Source: an uncultured Caulobacter sp.
GTDB taxonomy: Bacteria > Pseudomonadota > Alphaproteobacteria > Caulobacterales > Caulobacteraceae
Assembly: GCA_937991555.1 (NCBI GenBank)
Contig: CALKHU010000007.1
Location: forward strand, 1-32,465
Direction: 5' to 3'
Length of the DNA: 32,465 nucleotides
Below, piece after piece: positions 1 through 7,443 of the stretch. The position numbers and the translations under genes are program-made. Within the stretch, counting starts at the first letter, position 1; each line of letters starts with the position of its first letter. The notes under the pieces were generated by a model, which saw only the letters and a list, made by a program, of their open reading frames with translations, did no database searches and was not told the origin of the DNA.

Positions 1-188
1 CGGCGGATGCGGGTCTGGTCGGCGACGTCCTGCAGGGACAGGCCGCGGAACTCCCGCGCGGCCTTCAGGGCCGCGCCGATATCAGGTCCGTAGTGCAGGG
101 AAGGCTCCTCGGTCGGCGCGAACGTATCCGCCGGGTCGATGTCCCCGGTGCGGTAGAGTTGCGTAACCCCGCCAGAATCGAGCGGCAT
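1..188 (-). CDS. RodZ-like helix-turn-helix protein, N-terminal fragment (cut by left edge)
   Basis: The minus strand reads open from an ATG at 188 to the window edge, giving 62 codons. After about 35 low-complexity acidic residues comes an HTH segment, IGAALKAAREFRGLSLQDVA, followed by DQTRIRR, which matches the N-terminal HTH of RodZ-type proteins (HTH_25). Family members usually continue into a single transmembrane helix and a DUF4115 periplasmic domain and act as cytoskeleton-linked morphogenesis proteins, but that part lies outside the window. ptsP lies upstream on the same strand with 144 bp between them. A perfect 7-bp dyad at 240-260 sits in that gap. The HTH assignment is fairly sure; the RodZ role is inferred from the HTH subtype alone. 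Confidence 0.7.
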   Translation of the reverse strand, partial: MPLDSGGVTQLYRTGDIDPADTFAPTEEPSLHYGPDIGAALKAAREFRGLSLQDVADQTRIR

Positions 189-239
189 GGCTACCGACGC
201 CCCCACAGACTCCCGCCGCACGCGAATACGGCGGCCCCC

Positions 240-260
240 GTTTCCCCTAGGCCGGGAAAC
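240..260. promoter_or_regulatory. Perfect dyad upstream of the RodZ-like gene
   Basis: GTTTCCC (240-246) and its exact reverse complement GGGAAAC (254-260) flank a 7-nt centre that itself contains CCTAGG. It lies about 52-72 bp before the start of the HTH gene and 73 bp beyond the end of ptsP. It could be an operator or a ptsP transcript-end hairpin. There is no following T run, so an intrinsic terminator is not clear. Confidence 0.4.
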
Positions 261-332
261 CTTAACGACGTCTTGTGGATATCAAAATAGTGCCCGGAAT
301 TCAATGTGCTAATCCGCCACACGAGGTCTGCG

Positions 333-2597
333 TCAGACGGCCACATACAATTTCCGGGCCAGAGTCTCGATCTCGTTCCGGACTGACCCCGATGCGCCTT
401 TCAGCAGGGTCATCACGCCGCGCCGGGCGGCCTCCCGGTCGACGGACAGGACCATCTGCTTGACCGGTCCGATCCCCGTCGGCGGCATCGACAGGCGATC
501 GAAACCCAGCGCCACAAGGGCGAAGGCCTCCAGCGGGCGGCCCGCCATCTCGCCGCAGACGGAGACCGGCGTTCCGGTCTCGGCGCAGGCGTGCTGGATC
601 TGCTGCAGCGCCCGCAGGGCCGGCGGCGACAGCGGGTCGTAGCGGTCGGCGACCCGCGGATTGCCCCGGTCGGCCGCGAACAGGTACTGCATCATATCGT
701 TGGTGCCGATCGACACGAAATCGGTCATCGGCAGCAGCGCATCGAGGTGCCAGATCAGCGCCGGGGCCTCGATCATCGCCCCGACGTCGAGCCGCGACGG
801 CGCCGGCCGGCCGCGCCGCTGCGCCCAGGCGACCTCCGCCTCGACGAAGGCGCGGGCGGCGCGGAACTCGTCGACGCTGGCGACCAGCGGGAACATGATC
901 CGCAGCGGCCTGCCGCGGGCGGCCCAGATCAGGGCGCGCAGCTGGAGCCGGAGCAGGGCGGGCCGGTCGAGGCCCATGCGGATCGCCCGCCAGCCGAGGG
1001 CCGGGTTCTCCTCGCGCTCAAGCTCCATGTAGGGCAGCAGCTTGTCGCCGCCGAGGTCGAGGGTGCGGAACGTCACCGGCTGGCCGTCGGCGACGTCCAG
1101 GACCTTCTCGTAGAGCGCCCGCTGGGCGTCGAGGCGCGGCATGTCCTCGGCGACCATGAACTGGAACTCGGTGCGGAACAGGCCGATGCCCTCGGCGCCC
1201 GTCTCGCCGAGGATGTCGAGGTCGACCGCGAGCCCGGCGTTCATCAGCAGGGTGATCTTCTGGCCGTCCTTGGTGAAGGCCGGCGTGTCGCGCAGCCGGG
1301 CGAACTCGGCCCGGCGCTGGGCCCGGACGGCGAGGCGGGTGTCGAGCGCCTTCACGACGTCGGGGCGCGGTCGCAGGAAGGCCTCGCCGGTCTCGGCGTC
1401 GACGATGACCGGGTCGCCCTCGTTGACCTTGTCGCGCAGGCCGGCCAGGCGGCCGACGCAGGGGATGTCCAGCGCCCGGGCGACGATCGCGGCGTGGCTG
1501 GCGGGCGACCCCTCCTCGAGCAGCAGCCCCTTCAGCTTGGTGCGGTCGTATTCGAGCAGGTCCGCCGGCCCGAGGTTCCGCGCCACGAGGATGGCGCCGT
1601 CGGGCAGCTCCCGCGCCGCGTGGCCGTCGCCGGCCAGGTGTCGCAGCAGGCGGTCGTTGAGGTCCTCGAGGTCGTGCAGCCGCTCGCGCAGGTAGGGATC
1701 GCGCGCCTGGCCGAGGCGGGCGCGGTGCTCGCTGCGAACCCGCTCCACGGCGGCCTCGGCGGTCAGGCCGGAGCGCACCGCCTCCTCCAGCGACCGGTTC
1801 CAGCCCCGGTCATGGGCGAACAGGCGGTAGGTCTCGAGCACCTCGTAGGGCGCGCCGACGAGGCCGTGGTGGCCCTCGAGCATCTCGTCGATCTGCTTCT
1901 GCAGCGCGCTGATCGCGTCCCGCAGGCGGATTTCCTCGGCGGCGGAATCGTCGCTGAGCAGCTGCTCGGGCGCGACCGGCTGTTCGTGCAGCACGGCGAC
2001 GCCGTAGGCGAGGCCGTCGGCGAAGCGGGCGCCCTTCATCCGCTCCGGACGCTGGGGCGCGATCTCGACGTCCTTGAGGGCTTCCTGGCCGAGCAGTTCG
2101 CCGGCGCCGACCATCTCGGCCAGCACCATGGCGATGATCTGCAGATCCTCGACCTCTTCCTCTTCGTAGCTGCGCTCGGTGCGGTTCTGGACGACCAGGA
2201 CGCCGATCGGCCGGCCGCCGCGCAGCAGCGGCACGCCGAGGAAGGAGTGGTAGGGGTCTTCGCCGGTCTCGGGCCGGTAGGCGAAGGCCGAATGGTTCGG
2301 CGCGTCGCTCAGGTTCAGCGGGCGGCCCTGGCGCACGATCTCGCCGACCAGGCCTTCGCCCGGCTTCAGCCGGGTGACGTGAACCGCCTCGGGCGACAGG
2401 CCCTCGGTGGCGAAGAGCTCGAGTTCGCCGCCGGCCCGGCGCAGGTAGATCGAACAGACCTCCGCCACCATCGAGACGGCGATGATCTTGACCACCATGT
2501 TGAGCTTGGTCTGCGCCGGAGCGTCGCCGGCCATGGCCTCGCGGATCTGCCGGAGCAGACTGCGCGGGCCGCGGATGGCGAAGCTCGAGGTGACCAT
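333..2597 (-). CDS. ptsP: Phosphoenolpyruvate-protein phosphotransferase PtsP (EI-Ntr)
   Basis: A 754-residue enzyme I of the nitrogen-type PTS. It transfers phosphate from PEP to the HPr-like NPr/PtsO, feeding the regulatory PTS (nitrogen, potassium and stringent-response control) rather than sugar uptake. Domains in order are a GAF domain (about residues 15-165), the PEP-utiliser N-terminal domain (about 185-310), the swivelling phosphohistidine domain with GSPASHAAIVAR (active His about residue 368), and the PEP-binding TIM barrel with EGIGLFRTEFQFM, GTNDMMQYLFAADRGNP and the catalytic-Cys motif SVCGEMAGRP. The length fits the family. The ATG at 2597 is preceded by GGAAGGAG at a rather long spacing (about 13 nt). 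A WYL regulator lies 155 bp upstream on the same strand. A GCTATAGG element sits 32 nt before the start. Confidence 0.96.
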   Translation of the reverse strand: MVTSSFAIRGPRSLLRQIREAMAGDAPAQTKLNMVVKIIAVSMVAEVCSIYLRRAGGELELFATEGLSPEAVHVTRLKPGEGLVGEIVRQGRPLNLSDAPNHSAFAYRPETGEDPYHSFLGVPLLRGGRPIGVLVVQNRTERSYEEEEVEDLQIIAMVLAEMVGAGELLGQEALKDVEIAPQRPERMKGARFADGLAYGVAVLHEQPVAPEQLLSDDSAAEEIRLRDAISALQKQIDEMLEGHHGLVGAPYEVLETYRLFAHDRGWNRSLEEAVRSGLTAEAAVERVRSEHRARLGQARDPYLRERLHDLEDLNDRLLRHLAGDGHAARELPDGAILVARNLGPADLLEYDRTKLKGLLLEEGSPASHAAIVARALDIPCVGRLAGLRDKVNEGDPVIVDAETGEAFLRPRPDVVKALDTRLAVRAQRRAEFARLRDTPAFTKDGQKITLLMNAGLAVDLDILGETGAEGIGLFRTEFQFMVAEDMPRLDAQRALYEKVLDVADGQPVTFRTLDLGGDKLLPYMELEREENPALGWRAIRMGLDRPALLRLQLRALIWAARGRPLRIMFPLVASVDEFRAARAFVEAEVAWAQRRGRPAPSRLDVGAMIEAPALIWHLDALLPMTDFVSIGTNDMMQYLFAADRGNPRVADRYDPLSPPALRALQQIQHACAETGTPVSVCGEMAGRPLEAFALVALGFDRLSMPPTGIGPVKQMVLSVDREAARRGVMTLLKGASGSVRNEIETLARKLYVAV

Positions 2598-2628
2598 GGC
2601 CGGTGGCGTGCTCCTTCCCAGTCCGGCG

Positions 2629-2636
2629 CCTATAGC
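2629..2636 (-). promoter_or_regulatory. Putative -10 element of ptsP
   Basis: The minus strand has GCTATAGG 32 nt before the ptsP ATG. The same octamer occurs at the same distance before the threonine aldolase gene, and it resembles the GCTANAWC -10 described for the Caulobacter housekeeping sigma factor. I see no convincing -35. Confidence 0.4.
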
Positions 2637-2752
2637 AGATTTCCGTGAGGGAACAGTGATCGAACCGGCGATTGTGCGGCGCGGACGGGATACCTGCCCG
2701 TCGGCGCGCGGTCGCCGCCGGATTTTGCGCCGTCATCGGACGAAACGGCGGA

Positions 2753-3739
2753 TCAGGCCAGGCCCACGTGCCGCGCGAGCTTCGCCACTTCCTCGCGCAG
2801 GGTCGCCTTCAGTCGCGCCGGGCCTTCCACCGTGACCTGGTCGCCCCAGGTCATCAGGTGCCAGGCGAGCTCGAGCATGCCGCTGGTGCGGAAGCGCACC
2901 CGGAAGCCGCCGTCGGGCAGGGGCTCGACCGTCTGCGTGGGATGGAAGCGCCAGCGACCGGCTTCCGGACTGGCCTCGGCGCTGATGCGCAGGACGACGT
3001 CCTCCTCGCCGTCCTTGAAGATGCCGAACGAGCCTTCGGCATGGCGCCGCAGGTCGAAGTCGTCGGGCGGGGCGCCGGCCTCGTCAAGCACGGTCAGGGT
3101 GGACATGCGATCGAGCCGCCAGTGCTTGACCGTATCGTCCGCCGCGCCGTCGTCGCCGACCAGATAGTTCTGGCGCCCGAACAACAGGCCGTAGGGCGTC
3201 ACCACCCGCCGGCCGCCGGGCTGGCTGCCGCCGTCGTAGTCGAACGCCACCTTGCGCATCGACAGCAGCGCCATGCGCAGGGTGGCCAGCACCGTCTCAT
3301 CCTCGGCGATCCGCGGCCCGGCCTGCACGGCGACGCATTCGGCGCGCACAAGCGCCTCGAGATCGGGCACGAGCCGGGTCAGGACCCGGCTGCGCATGGC
3401 CGAGCGAACCTTGGCCTCGAGGTTCTCCAGCGCCGCGGCGCGTACGACGGCGCCCTCCGCCCGCAAGGCTTCGGCGCAGGCGGCGAGGGTCGCCAGCTCC
3501 TCCGCGGTCGGGCTCTGGTAGAGGCCGTCGAGGCCGTTGGCGATGCGGTAGCGCTTGCTGCGGCCGTCGGCGATCTCCTCCATATGCGGAAAGAGTTCCG
3601 CCAGCGCGTCCCGCATGCGCATCGCCGTCCGCCGGTGTCCGCCGATCTCGGCCGCCATGTCATCCAGGCTCAGGCCTTCCGGCGACGACGCCAGCCGCCG
3701 CGCCAGGGCCAGAAGGCCCGCCGCTTTCTCGAGTCTCAT
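2753..3739 (-). CDS. WYL-domain transcriptional regulator
   Basis: A 328-residue protein with an N-terminal winged HTH (about residues 1-65, GLSLDDMAAEIGGHRRTAMR) and a central WYL domain (about 140-225, PYGLLFGRQNYLVGDD, then HWRLDRMSTLTVLD). The name-giving W-Y-L triplet reads N-Y-L here. It ends in a WCX-type region (about 235-320). WYL regulators sense nucleic acid or small ligands and control DNA repair, phage defence or metabolism. I see no defence genes here, so its target is unknown. It is divergent from the two small membrane-protein genes at 3870-4188 and lies upstream of ptsP on the same strand. The ATG at 3739 is the first plausible start. Confidence 0.88.
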   Translation of the reverse strand: MRLEKAAGLLALARRLASSPEGLSLDDMAAEIGGHRRTAMRMRDALAELFPHMEEIADGRSKRYRIANGLDGLYQSPTAEELATLAACAEALRAEGAVVRAAALENLEAKVRSAMRSRVLTRLVPDLEALVRAECVAVQAGPRIAEDETVLATLRMALLSMRKVAFDYDGGSQPGGRRVVTPYGLLFGRQNYLVGDDGAADDTVKHWRLDRMSTLTVLDEAGAPPDDFDLRRHAEGSFGIFKDGEEDVVLRISAEASPEAGRWRFHPTQTVEPLPDGGFRVRFRTSGMLELAWHLMTWGDQVTVEGPARLKATLREEVAKLARHVGLA

Positions 3740-3869
3740 CGCCCCTCCCGTCGCGCCACGCCTTTGTAGCGCGAGGCTTTCGCGCGCTCCATCGGCGGAC
3801 GAACTTTCCGTGACCGCTTCTGTCAGGCGAGCGCGCTACCGCGTCCTCCACACAGTCGGGAGGCGGACA

Positions 3870-3995
3870 TTGTGGGTGATTGTGGCGGCCCTTGCGGGCG
3901 GGGTGATCGGCGTTGCGGCGGGCTTCTGGTTCGGCTGGCGGACCGGCTTCGACCAGGGGTTCGAGGAGGCCGAGCTGTTCTACACCGACCAATGA
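3870..3995 (+). CDS. Small single-span membrane protein (41 aa)
   Basis: A short frame from TTG at 3870, with GGGAGG ending 6 nt before it, to TGA at 3993. It encodes about 41 residues: one hydrophobic helix (WVIVAALAGGVIGVAAGFWF) followed by the acidic tail TGFDQGFEEAELFYTDQ. A GTG at 3876 or 3810 could also serve as start; the ribosome-binding site favours 3870. I recognise no family. The next small membrane gene begins 19 bp later on the same strand, so the two may be cotranscribed. Coding is supported by the clear membrane-helix pattern and the start signal, not by homology. Confidence 0.5.
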   Translation: MWVIVAALAGGVIGVAAGFWFGWRTGFDQGFEEAELFYTDQ

Positions 3996-4014
3996 GCGGC
4001 CGGGGCCGGCTCGC

Positions 4015-4188
4015 ATGACCTACGGACTTGTCGCGGTCTTCACCCTGCTGACGCCGTTCCTGTTCGCCCTCGGCGCCTACGAGCACTACGCCGGCCGCAA
4101 GGGCGGCCTGTACACCGCGACGGCCGTCCTGTGCCTGGTCTTCGCGGTCGCGCTGGCCTGGGCGGCCGGCAAGGGCTGGGCGCTGTAG
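4015..4188 (+). CDS. Small two-span membrane protein (57 aa)
   Basis: The ATG at 4015 opens a 57-residue protein with two hydrophobic stretches, YGLVAVFTLLTPFLFALGAY (about 3-22) and TATAVLCLVFAVALAWAAG (about 34-53), joined by a short polar loop with His, Arg and Lys. It looks like a helical hairpin in the inner membrane. No family is recognised. It follows the 41-aa membrane gene by 19 bp and converges on lysC, whose stop is at 4212. Confidence 0.55.
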   Translation: MTYGLVAVFTLLTPFLFALGAYEHYAGRKGGLYTATAVLCLVFAVALAWAAGKGWAL

Positions 4189-4211
4189 CACCCCGGCGGC
4201 CCCGCCCGAGG

Positions 4212-5459
4212 CTAGACCTTGTCCAGCTCGTAGGCGGCGTGCAGGGCGCGGACGGCCAGTTCGGTGTAGGCGGCGTCGATCAGCACGCTGATCTTGATCT
4301 CGCTGGTCGAGATGACCTGGATGTTGACGCCCTTTTCCGCCAGGGCCGTGAACATGGTCTTGGCGACGCCGGCGTGGCTGCGCATGCCGACGCCGATGAC
4401 CGAGACCTTGGCCACGTCCTCGTTCAGCTGCACGTCCTCGAAGCCGATCTCGGCCTGGGCCTGGCGCACGATCTCGACCGCACGGGCCGCGTCGCGCTTG
4501 CCGACCGTGAACTCCATGTTGGCCGCACCCTCGCTGCGGGCGTGGCTCTGGACGATCATGTCGACGTTGACGTTGGCGTCGGCCAGGCGTCCGAAGATCT
4601 TCGACGAGACGCCCGGCGTGTCGGGCAGACCGAACAGGCTGATCTTGGCTTCGTCGCGGCTGTAGGCCACGCCGCTCACGATGCGCTTTTCCACGATCTC
4701 CTCCTCGTCGCAGACGATGGTGCCCTGTCCGGGCGCTTCCCCGGGCTCGACGAAACTCGACAGCACCCGCAGCGGCACGTGATGCGCCATGGCCAGCTCG
4801 ACCGAGCGGGTCTGAAGAACCTTGGCCCCCAGCGAGGCCATTTCCAGCATTTCCTCGTAGGAGACGCGGGCCAGCTTGCGGGCCTTGCTCTCGATACGGG
4901 GGTCGGTGGTGTAGACGCCGTCGACGTCGGTATAGATGTCGCAGGCGCCGTCGACGGCGGCGGCGATGGCCACCGCGCTGGTGTCGGAGCCGCCCCGGCC
5001 GAGGGTGGCGATGCGGCCCTGCCGGTCCACCCCCTGGAAGCCCGCGATCACCGCGATCTCGCCGGCGTCGAGCGCGGCCGACAGGTTCTGCGGTGGAATG
5101 TCGTCGATACGGGCCTTGCCGTGGGCGTCATCGGTGATGATCGGCACCTGCCAGCCCATCCACGAGCGGGCGTTCAGGCCCATGTTGCGCAGGGTCATGG
5201 CCAGCAGGCCCGCGGTGACCTGCTCGCCGCTGGCGACGACCACGTCGTACTCGTCGTCCGAGGACGGCAGGCCCTGGGCCGCGGGCCCCGCCCCGTCTGT
5301 CCAGGCGACCAGTTCGTTGGTCTTTCCGGCCATGGCCGAGACGACGACGGCGACCTGCTTGCCGGCCGCGACCTCGGCCGCCACCAGCCGGCCGACGCGC
5401 CGGATGCGTTCCAGGTCGGCCACCGAGGTGCCGCCGAATTTCATCACCAGCCGTGACAC
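4212..5459 (-). CDS. lysC: Aspartate kinase
   Basis: Catalyses ATP-dependent phosphorylation of L-aspartate, the first step to lysine, diaminopimelate, methionine and threonine. The protein begins MSRLVMKFGGTSVADLERI, which carries the kinase signature KFGGTSV. The kinase domain fills about residues 1-245, with the GRGGSDTSAVAIAAA substrate-binding motif, and two ACT domains follow (about 265-410, for example FGLPDTPGVSSKIF and VGMRSHAGVAKTMFTALAEKGVNI) for feedback control by lysine and/or threonine. At 415 residues it is the monofunctional class II type. I chose the GTG at 5459, which gives the family's usual N-terminus; the ATG at 5444 would remove five residues and has no ribosome-binding site. 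It is divergent from ubiG, and a promoter is visible at 5543-5571. Confidence 0.96.
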   Translation of the reverse strand: MSRLVMKFGGTSVADLERIRRVGRLVAAEVAAGKQVAVVVSAMAGKTNELVAWTDGAGPAAQGLPSSDDEYDVVVASGEQVTAGLLAMTLRNMGLNARSWMGWQVPIITDDAHGKARIDDIPPQNLSAALDAGEIAVIAGFQGVDRQGRIATLGRGGSDTSAVAIAAAVDGACDIYTDVDGVYTTDPRIESKARKLARVSYEEMLEMASLGAKVLQTRSVELAMAHHVPLRVLSSFVEPGEAPGQGTIVCDEEEIVEKRIVSGVAYSRDEAKISLFGLPDTPGVSSKIFGRLADANVNVDMIVQSHARSEGAANMEFTVGKRDAARAVEIVRQAQAEIGFEDVQLNEDVAKVSVIGVGMRSHAGVAKTMFTALAEKGVNIQVISTSEIKISVLIDAAYTELAVRALHAAYELDKV

Positions 5460-5542
5460 GTCAGGCCGCTCGCCCCCTTGGTTTGGCGGTTTTTCCTGCC
5501 TCGCGGACGGCCGAAACGGCAGCCTGCGGGGCAAGAGGCGCC

Positions 5543-5571
5543 CTTCTAGCGGCGTCCCACGAGTACCGCAA
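5543..5571 (-). promoter_or_regulatory. Putative lysC promoter
   Basis: The minus strand reads TTGCGG (5571-5566), a 17-bp spacer, then TAGAAG (5548-5543), the latter preceded by GC to give GCTAGAAG, close to the Caulobacterales -10 GCTANAWC. It ends about 84 nt before the lysC start. The -35 half lies inside a small perfect dyad, CCGCA-A-TGCGG (5566-5576), which might bind a regulator. Confidence 0.45.
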
Positions 5572-5625
5572 TGCGGCATGCATGGTCCATCGACGCCGCC
5601 GCCCGGCCGCACTAGATAGAGGCGC

Positions 5626-6384
5626 ATGGCCGCAGCCGCTCCCCTGACCAGCTCCATCGACCCGGACGAGGTCGAGCGCTTTTCCCGCATCGCCGCCGAA
5701 TGGTGGGATCCGCACGGCAAGTTCGCGCCGCTGCACCGGTTCAACCCGACCCGGCTGGCCTTCATCCGCGACCAGGCCGCGGCGCGGTTCGGGCGGGATC
5801 CGAAGGCGCGCCGTCCGTTCGAGGGGCTGCGCCTGCTCGACATCGGCTGCGGCGGCGGCCTGCTGAGCGAGCCGATGTGCCGGCTGGGCTTCTCGGTCAC
5901 CGGCGCCGACGCCTCGGAGCGCAACATCGGCACGGCGTCCACCCACGCCGCCGAGCAGGGCCTCGACATCGACTACCGCGCGACCACGGCCGAGCAACTG
6001 CTGGCCGAGGGCGCCGGGCCCTTCGACGTCGTCCTGAACATGGAAGTCATCGAGCACGTCGCCGATCCCGGCGAGTTCCTGCGCACGACCGCGAAGCTGC
6101 TCAAGCCCGGCGGGCTGATGGTCGTCGCCACCCTGAACCGCACCCTGAAGGCGCTGGCCCTCGCCAAGATCGGCGCCGAGTACGTGCTGCGCTGGGTCCC
6201 GGCCGGCACCCACGACTGGCGCAAGTTCCTGACGCCGGCCGAACTGCGCGGCTTCCTGGAAGGGCATCCCTACGACTTCGAGGGGCCGTTCGGCGTGACC
6301 TACAATCCGCTGACCGGGCGCTGGTCGCTGTCGGCCGACAGCGACGTCAACTACATGATGACGGTGACGCGGCCGGGGCGCTGA
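5626..6384 (+). CDS. ubiG: Bifunctional ubiquinone O-methyltransferase UbiG
   Basis: A 252-residue SAM-dependent methyltransferase that carries out both O-methylations of ubiquinone biosynthesis at the membrane surface. Seen: an N-terminal segment typical of UbiG (DEVERFSRIAAEWWDPHGKF, then LHRFNPTRLAFI), SAM motif I LLDIGCGGGLLSEPMCRLG (about 67-85), motif II/III FDVVLNMEVIEHVADP, and the C-terminal VTYNPLTGRWSLSADSDVNY. The length matches the family. AGAGG lies just before the ATG. A TAGATA hexamer 7 nt upstream suggests a very short leader or another promoter further up. It is divergent from lysC and converges on the SMI1 gene across a hairpin. Confidence 0.96.
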   Translation: MAAAAPLTSSIDPDEVERFSRIAAEWWDPHGKFAPLHRFNPTRLAFIRDQAAARFGRDPKARRPFEGLRLLDIGCGGGLLSEPMCRLGFSVTGADASERNIGTASTHAAEQGLDIDYRATTAEQLLAEGAGPFDVVLNMEVIEHVADPGEFLRTTAKLLKPGGLMVVATLNRTLKALALAKIGAEYVLRWVPAGTHDWRKFLTPAELRGFLEGHPYDFEGPFGVTYNPLTGRWSLSADSDVNYMMTVTRPGR

Positions 6385-6391
6385 TCTCCCT

Positions 6392-6408
6392 CCTCCCCGG
6401 CGGGGAGG
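6392..6408. terminator. Hairpin between convergent ubiG and SMI1-family gene
   Basis: CCTCCCC (6392-6398) and GGGGAGG (6402-6408) form a perfect GC-rich stem with a 3-nt loop in the 28-bp gap between two convergent genes. There is no strong T run. A bidirectional transcript end is likely from position and symmetry. Confidence 0.45.
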
Positions 6409-6412
6409 GAGG

Positions 6413-7009
6413 CTATGAAAACTCCCCCGCCTCGACCTCCCGCCGGCCGCTGTTCAGCGAATCCGCCACCGCCTCGGCGGCCTCGTAGTCCTCGTCGAGG
6501 AAGCCGTTCTTCAGGCGGTAGGCGCCGGTCTCGAAGCAGCGCGCCGCCGTGGCCAGCATCATCGAGACGCTGTCATAGACCAGCTCCTGCTCGGGTTCGC
6601 CGGGCAGGTATTCGACGACCGCGCCGTAGTCGGCGTGGCCCGCATCGCAGACCACGGCCAGATAGCCGCCGCCGCCGTCGGTGAAGACCGGGAACCAGCT
6701 GGCCGGCCAGAGCTCCGGCAGGTGGGCGAGGTCGCGGTAGTGCCCGGCGGCCTCCTTCAGCGGCATCCAGTAGTAGCCGGGGATGACGTGGCCGTCGCCG
6801 AGCGTCCGGCCGACCGGCAGGTCGACGCCGTCGTGGCGGCCGTACATCGAGACCAGGTCTTCCGGCGGGACCCCGGCCGGCGCCACGGCGTCCTCGACCT
6901 CGAACGGCGCGACGCCGGGCTGCAGCATGTCGGCGGCCGGTCGCCCGAGCCGGCGCAGGTGGCCGGTCAGCGCGTCCACCTGCCCGAAGACGAAGGTCAT
7001 CTCGCCCAT
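6413..7009 (-). CDS. SMI1/KNR4 (SUKH) family protein
   Basis: A 198-residue soluble protein with the SUKH pattern: PPEDLVSMYGRHDG (about 47-60), then GYYWMPLKEAAGHYRDL and a tryptophan-rich WPASWFPVFTDGGGGYLAVV ahead of an Asp. SUKH proteins are best known as immunity proteins to secreted toxins, but many are housekeeping scaffolds. It starts at 7009 in a TGATG overlap with the stop of the DUF1178 gene, so it is the last gene of the comF-grxC-nitrilase-DUF1178 unit and is probably translationally coupled. No toxin gene is nearby. Family call good; role unknown. Confidence 0.75.
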   Translation of the reverse strand: MGEMTFVFGQVDALTGHLRRLGRPAADMLQPGVAPFEVEDAVAPAGVPPEDLVSMYGRHDGVDLPVGRTLGDGHVIPGYYWMPLKEAAGHYRDLAHLPELWPASWFPVFTDGGGGYLAVVCDAGHADYGAVVEYLPGEPEQELVYDSVSMMLATAARCFETGAYRLKNGFLDEDYEAAEAVADSLNSGRREVEAGEFS

Positions 7010-7443
7010 CAGTTCACATCCGTCTTCCTGGGCGGCTTCGGCGGCAGGGGGGCGACCGGCACTCCGTCCTCGGCCAGCTTCCGCACCTCGTCCGGCGACG
7101 CCTCGCCGTAGATGCCGCGGTCCTCGCTGCGGCCTTCATGGATGGCCCGCGCCTCGCGGGCGAAGGCGTCGCCGACGTAGTCGAAGTTCTCCTCGACATG
7201 CTCGCGGACGCGGCCCATCGCCTCCATGACCATCTCGCGCATGGCGGGCGCGATCGCGGGGGCGGGTCTCTGCGCCTTGGTCCCCGTCACGGCGGGGGCC
7301 ATGATCTGCTTGCGGACGGCCTGGCTGGCGCAGACGGGGCATTCGAGCAGGCCGCGCGCCTGCTGGTCGTCATAGTCCGCCGAGGAGCCGAACCAGCCTT
7401 CGAAGCCGTGCTCGCGCTCGCATACGAGTGCGTATTTTATCAT
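7009..7443 (-). CDS. DUF1178 family protein
   Basis: A 144-residue protein opening with MIKYALVCEREHGFEGWFGS and a CPVCAS motif at about residues 36-41, which with the early Cys8 and His11 suggests a small metal-binding N-terminal module. The middle (MREMVMEAMGRVREHVEENF) and the C-terminal half (FAREARAIHEGRSEDRGIYG, then VRKLAEDGVPVAPLPP) are typical of DUF1178. The function is not established. The family commonly sits beside the nitrilase and glutaredoxin genes in alphaproteobacteria, as here: its start at 7443 directly abuts the nitrilase stop at 7444. Confidence 0.9.
   Translation of the reverse strand: MIKYALVCEREHGFEGWFGSSADYDDQQARGLLECPVCASQAVRKQIMAPAVTGTKAQRPAPAIAPAMREMVMEAMGRVREHVEENFDYVGDAFAREARAIHEGRSEDRGIYGEASPDEVRKLAEDGVPVAPLPPKPPRKTDVN

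Noticed and set aside
262..276. CtrA-like site (TTAA, 7-bp spacer)
   Set aside because: Only the first TTAA half is present (TTAACGACGTCTTG); the second half reads TTGT, and no other full site was found nearby.
591..2648. Long plus-strand frame of 685 codons opposite ptsP
   Set aside because: It is the mirror of the ptsP reading frame in high-GC DNA, has no recognisable domain and is dominated by Arg, Gly, Ala and Leu.
2753..3739. WYL regulator as a marker of a phage-defence island
   Set aside because: Neighbours are core metabolic genes and two tiny membrane proteins; no nuclease, methylase or helicase defence gene is present.
5460..5625. Lysine riboswitch or attenuator upstream of lysC
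   Set aside because: I see a promoter and small dyads but no extended conserved structure or leader peptide rich in Lys or Thr.
6413..7009. SMI1/KNR4 gene as part of a toxin-immunity locus
   Set aside because: No polymorphic toxin, secretion marker or further immunity gene is adjacent.
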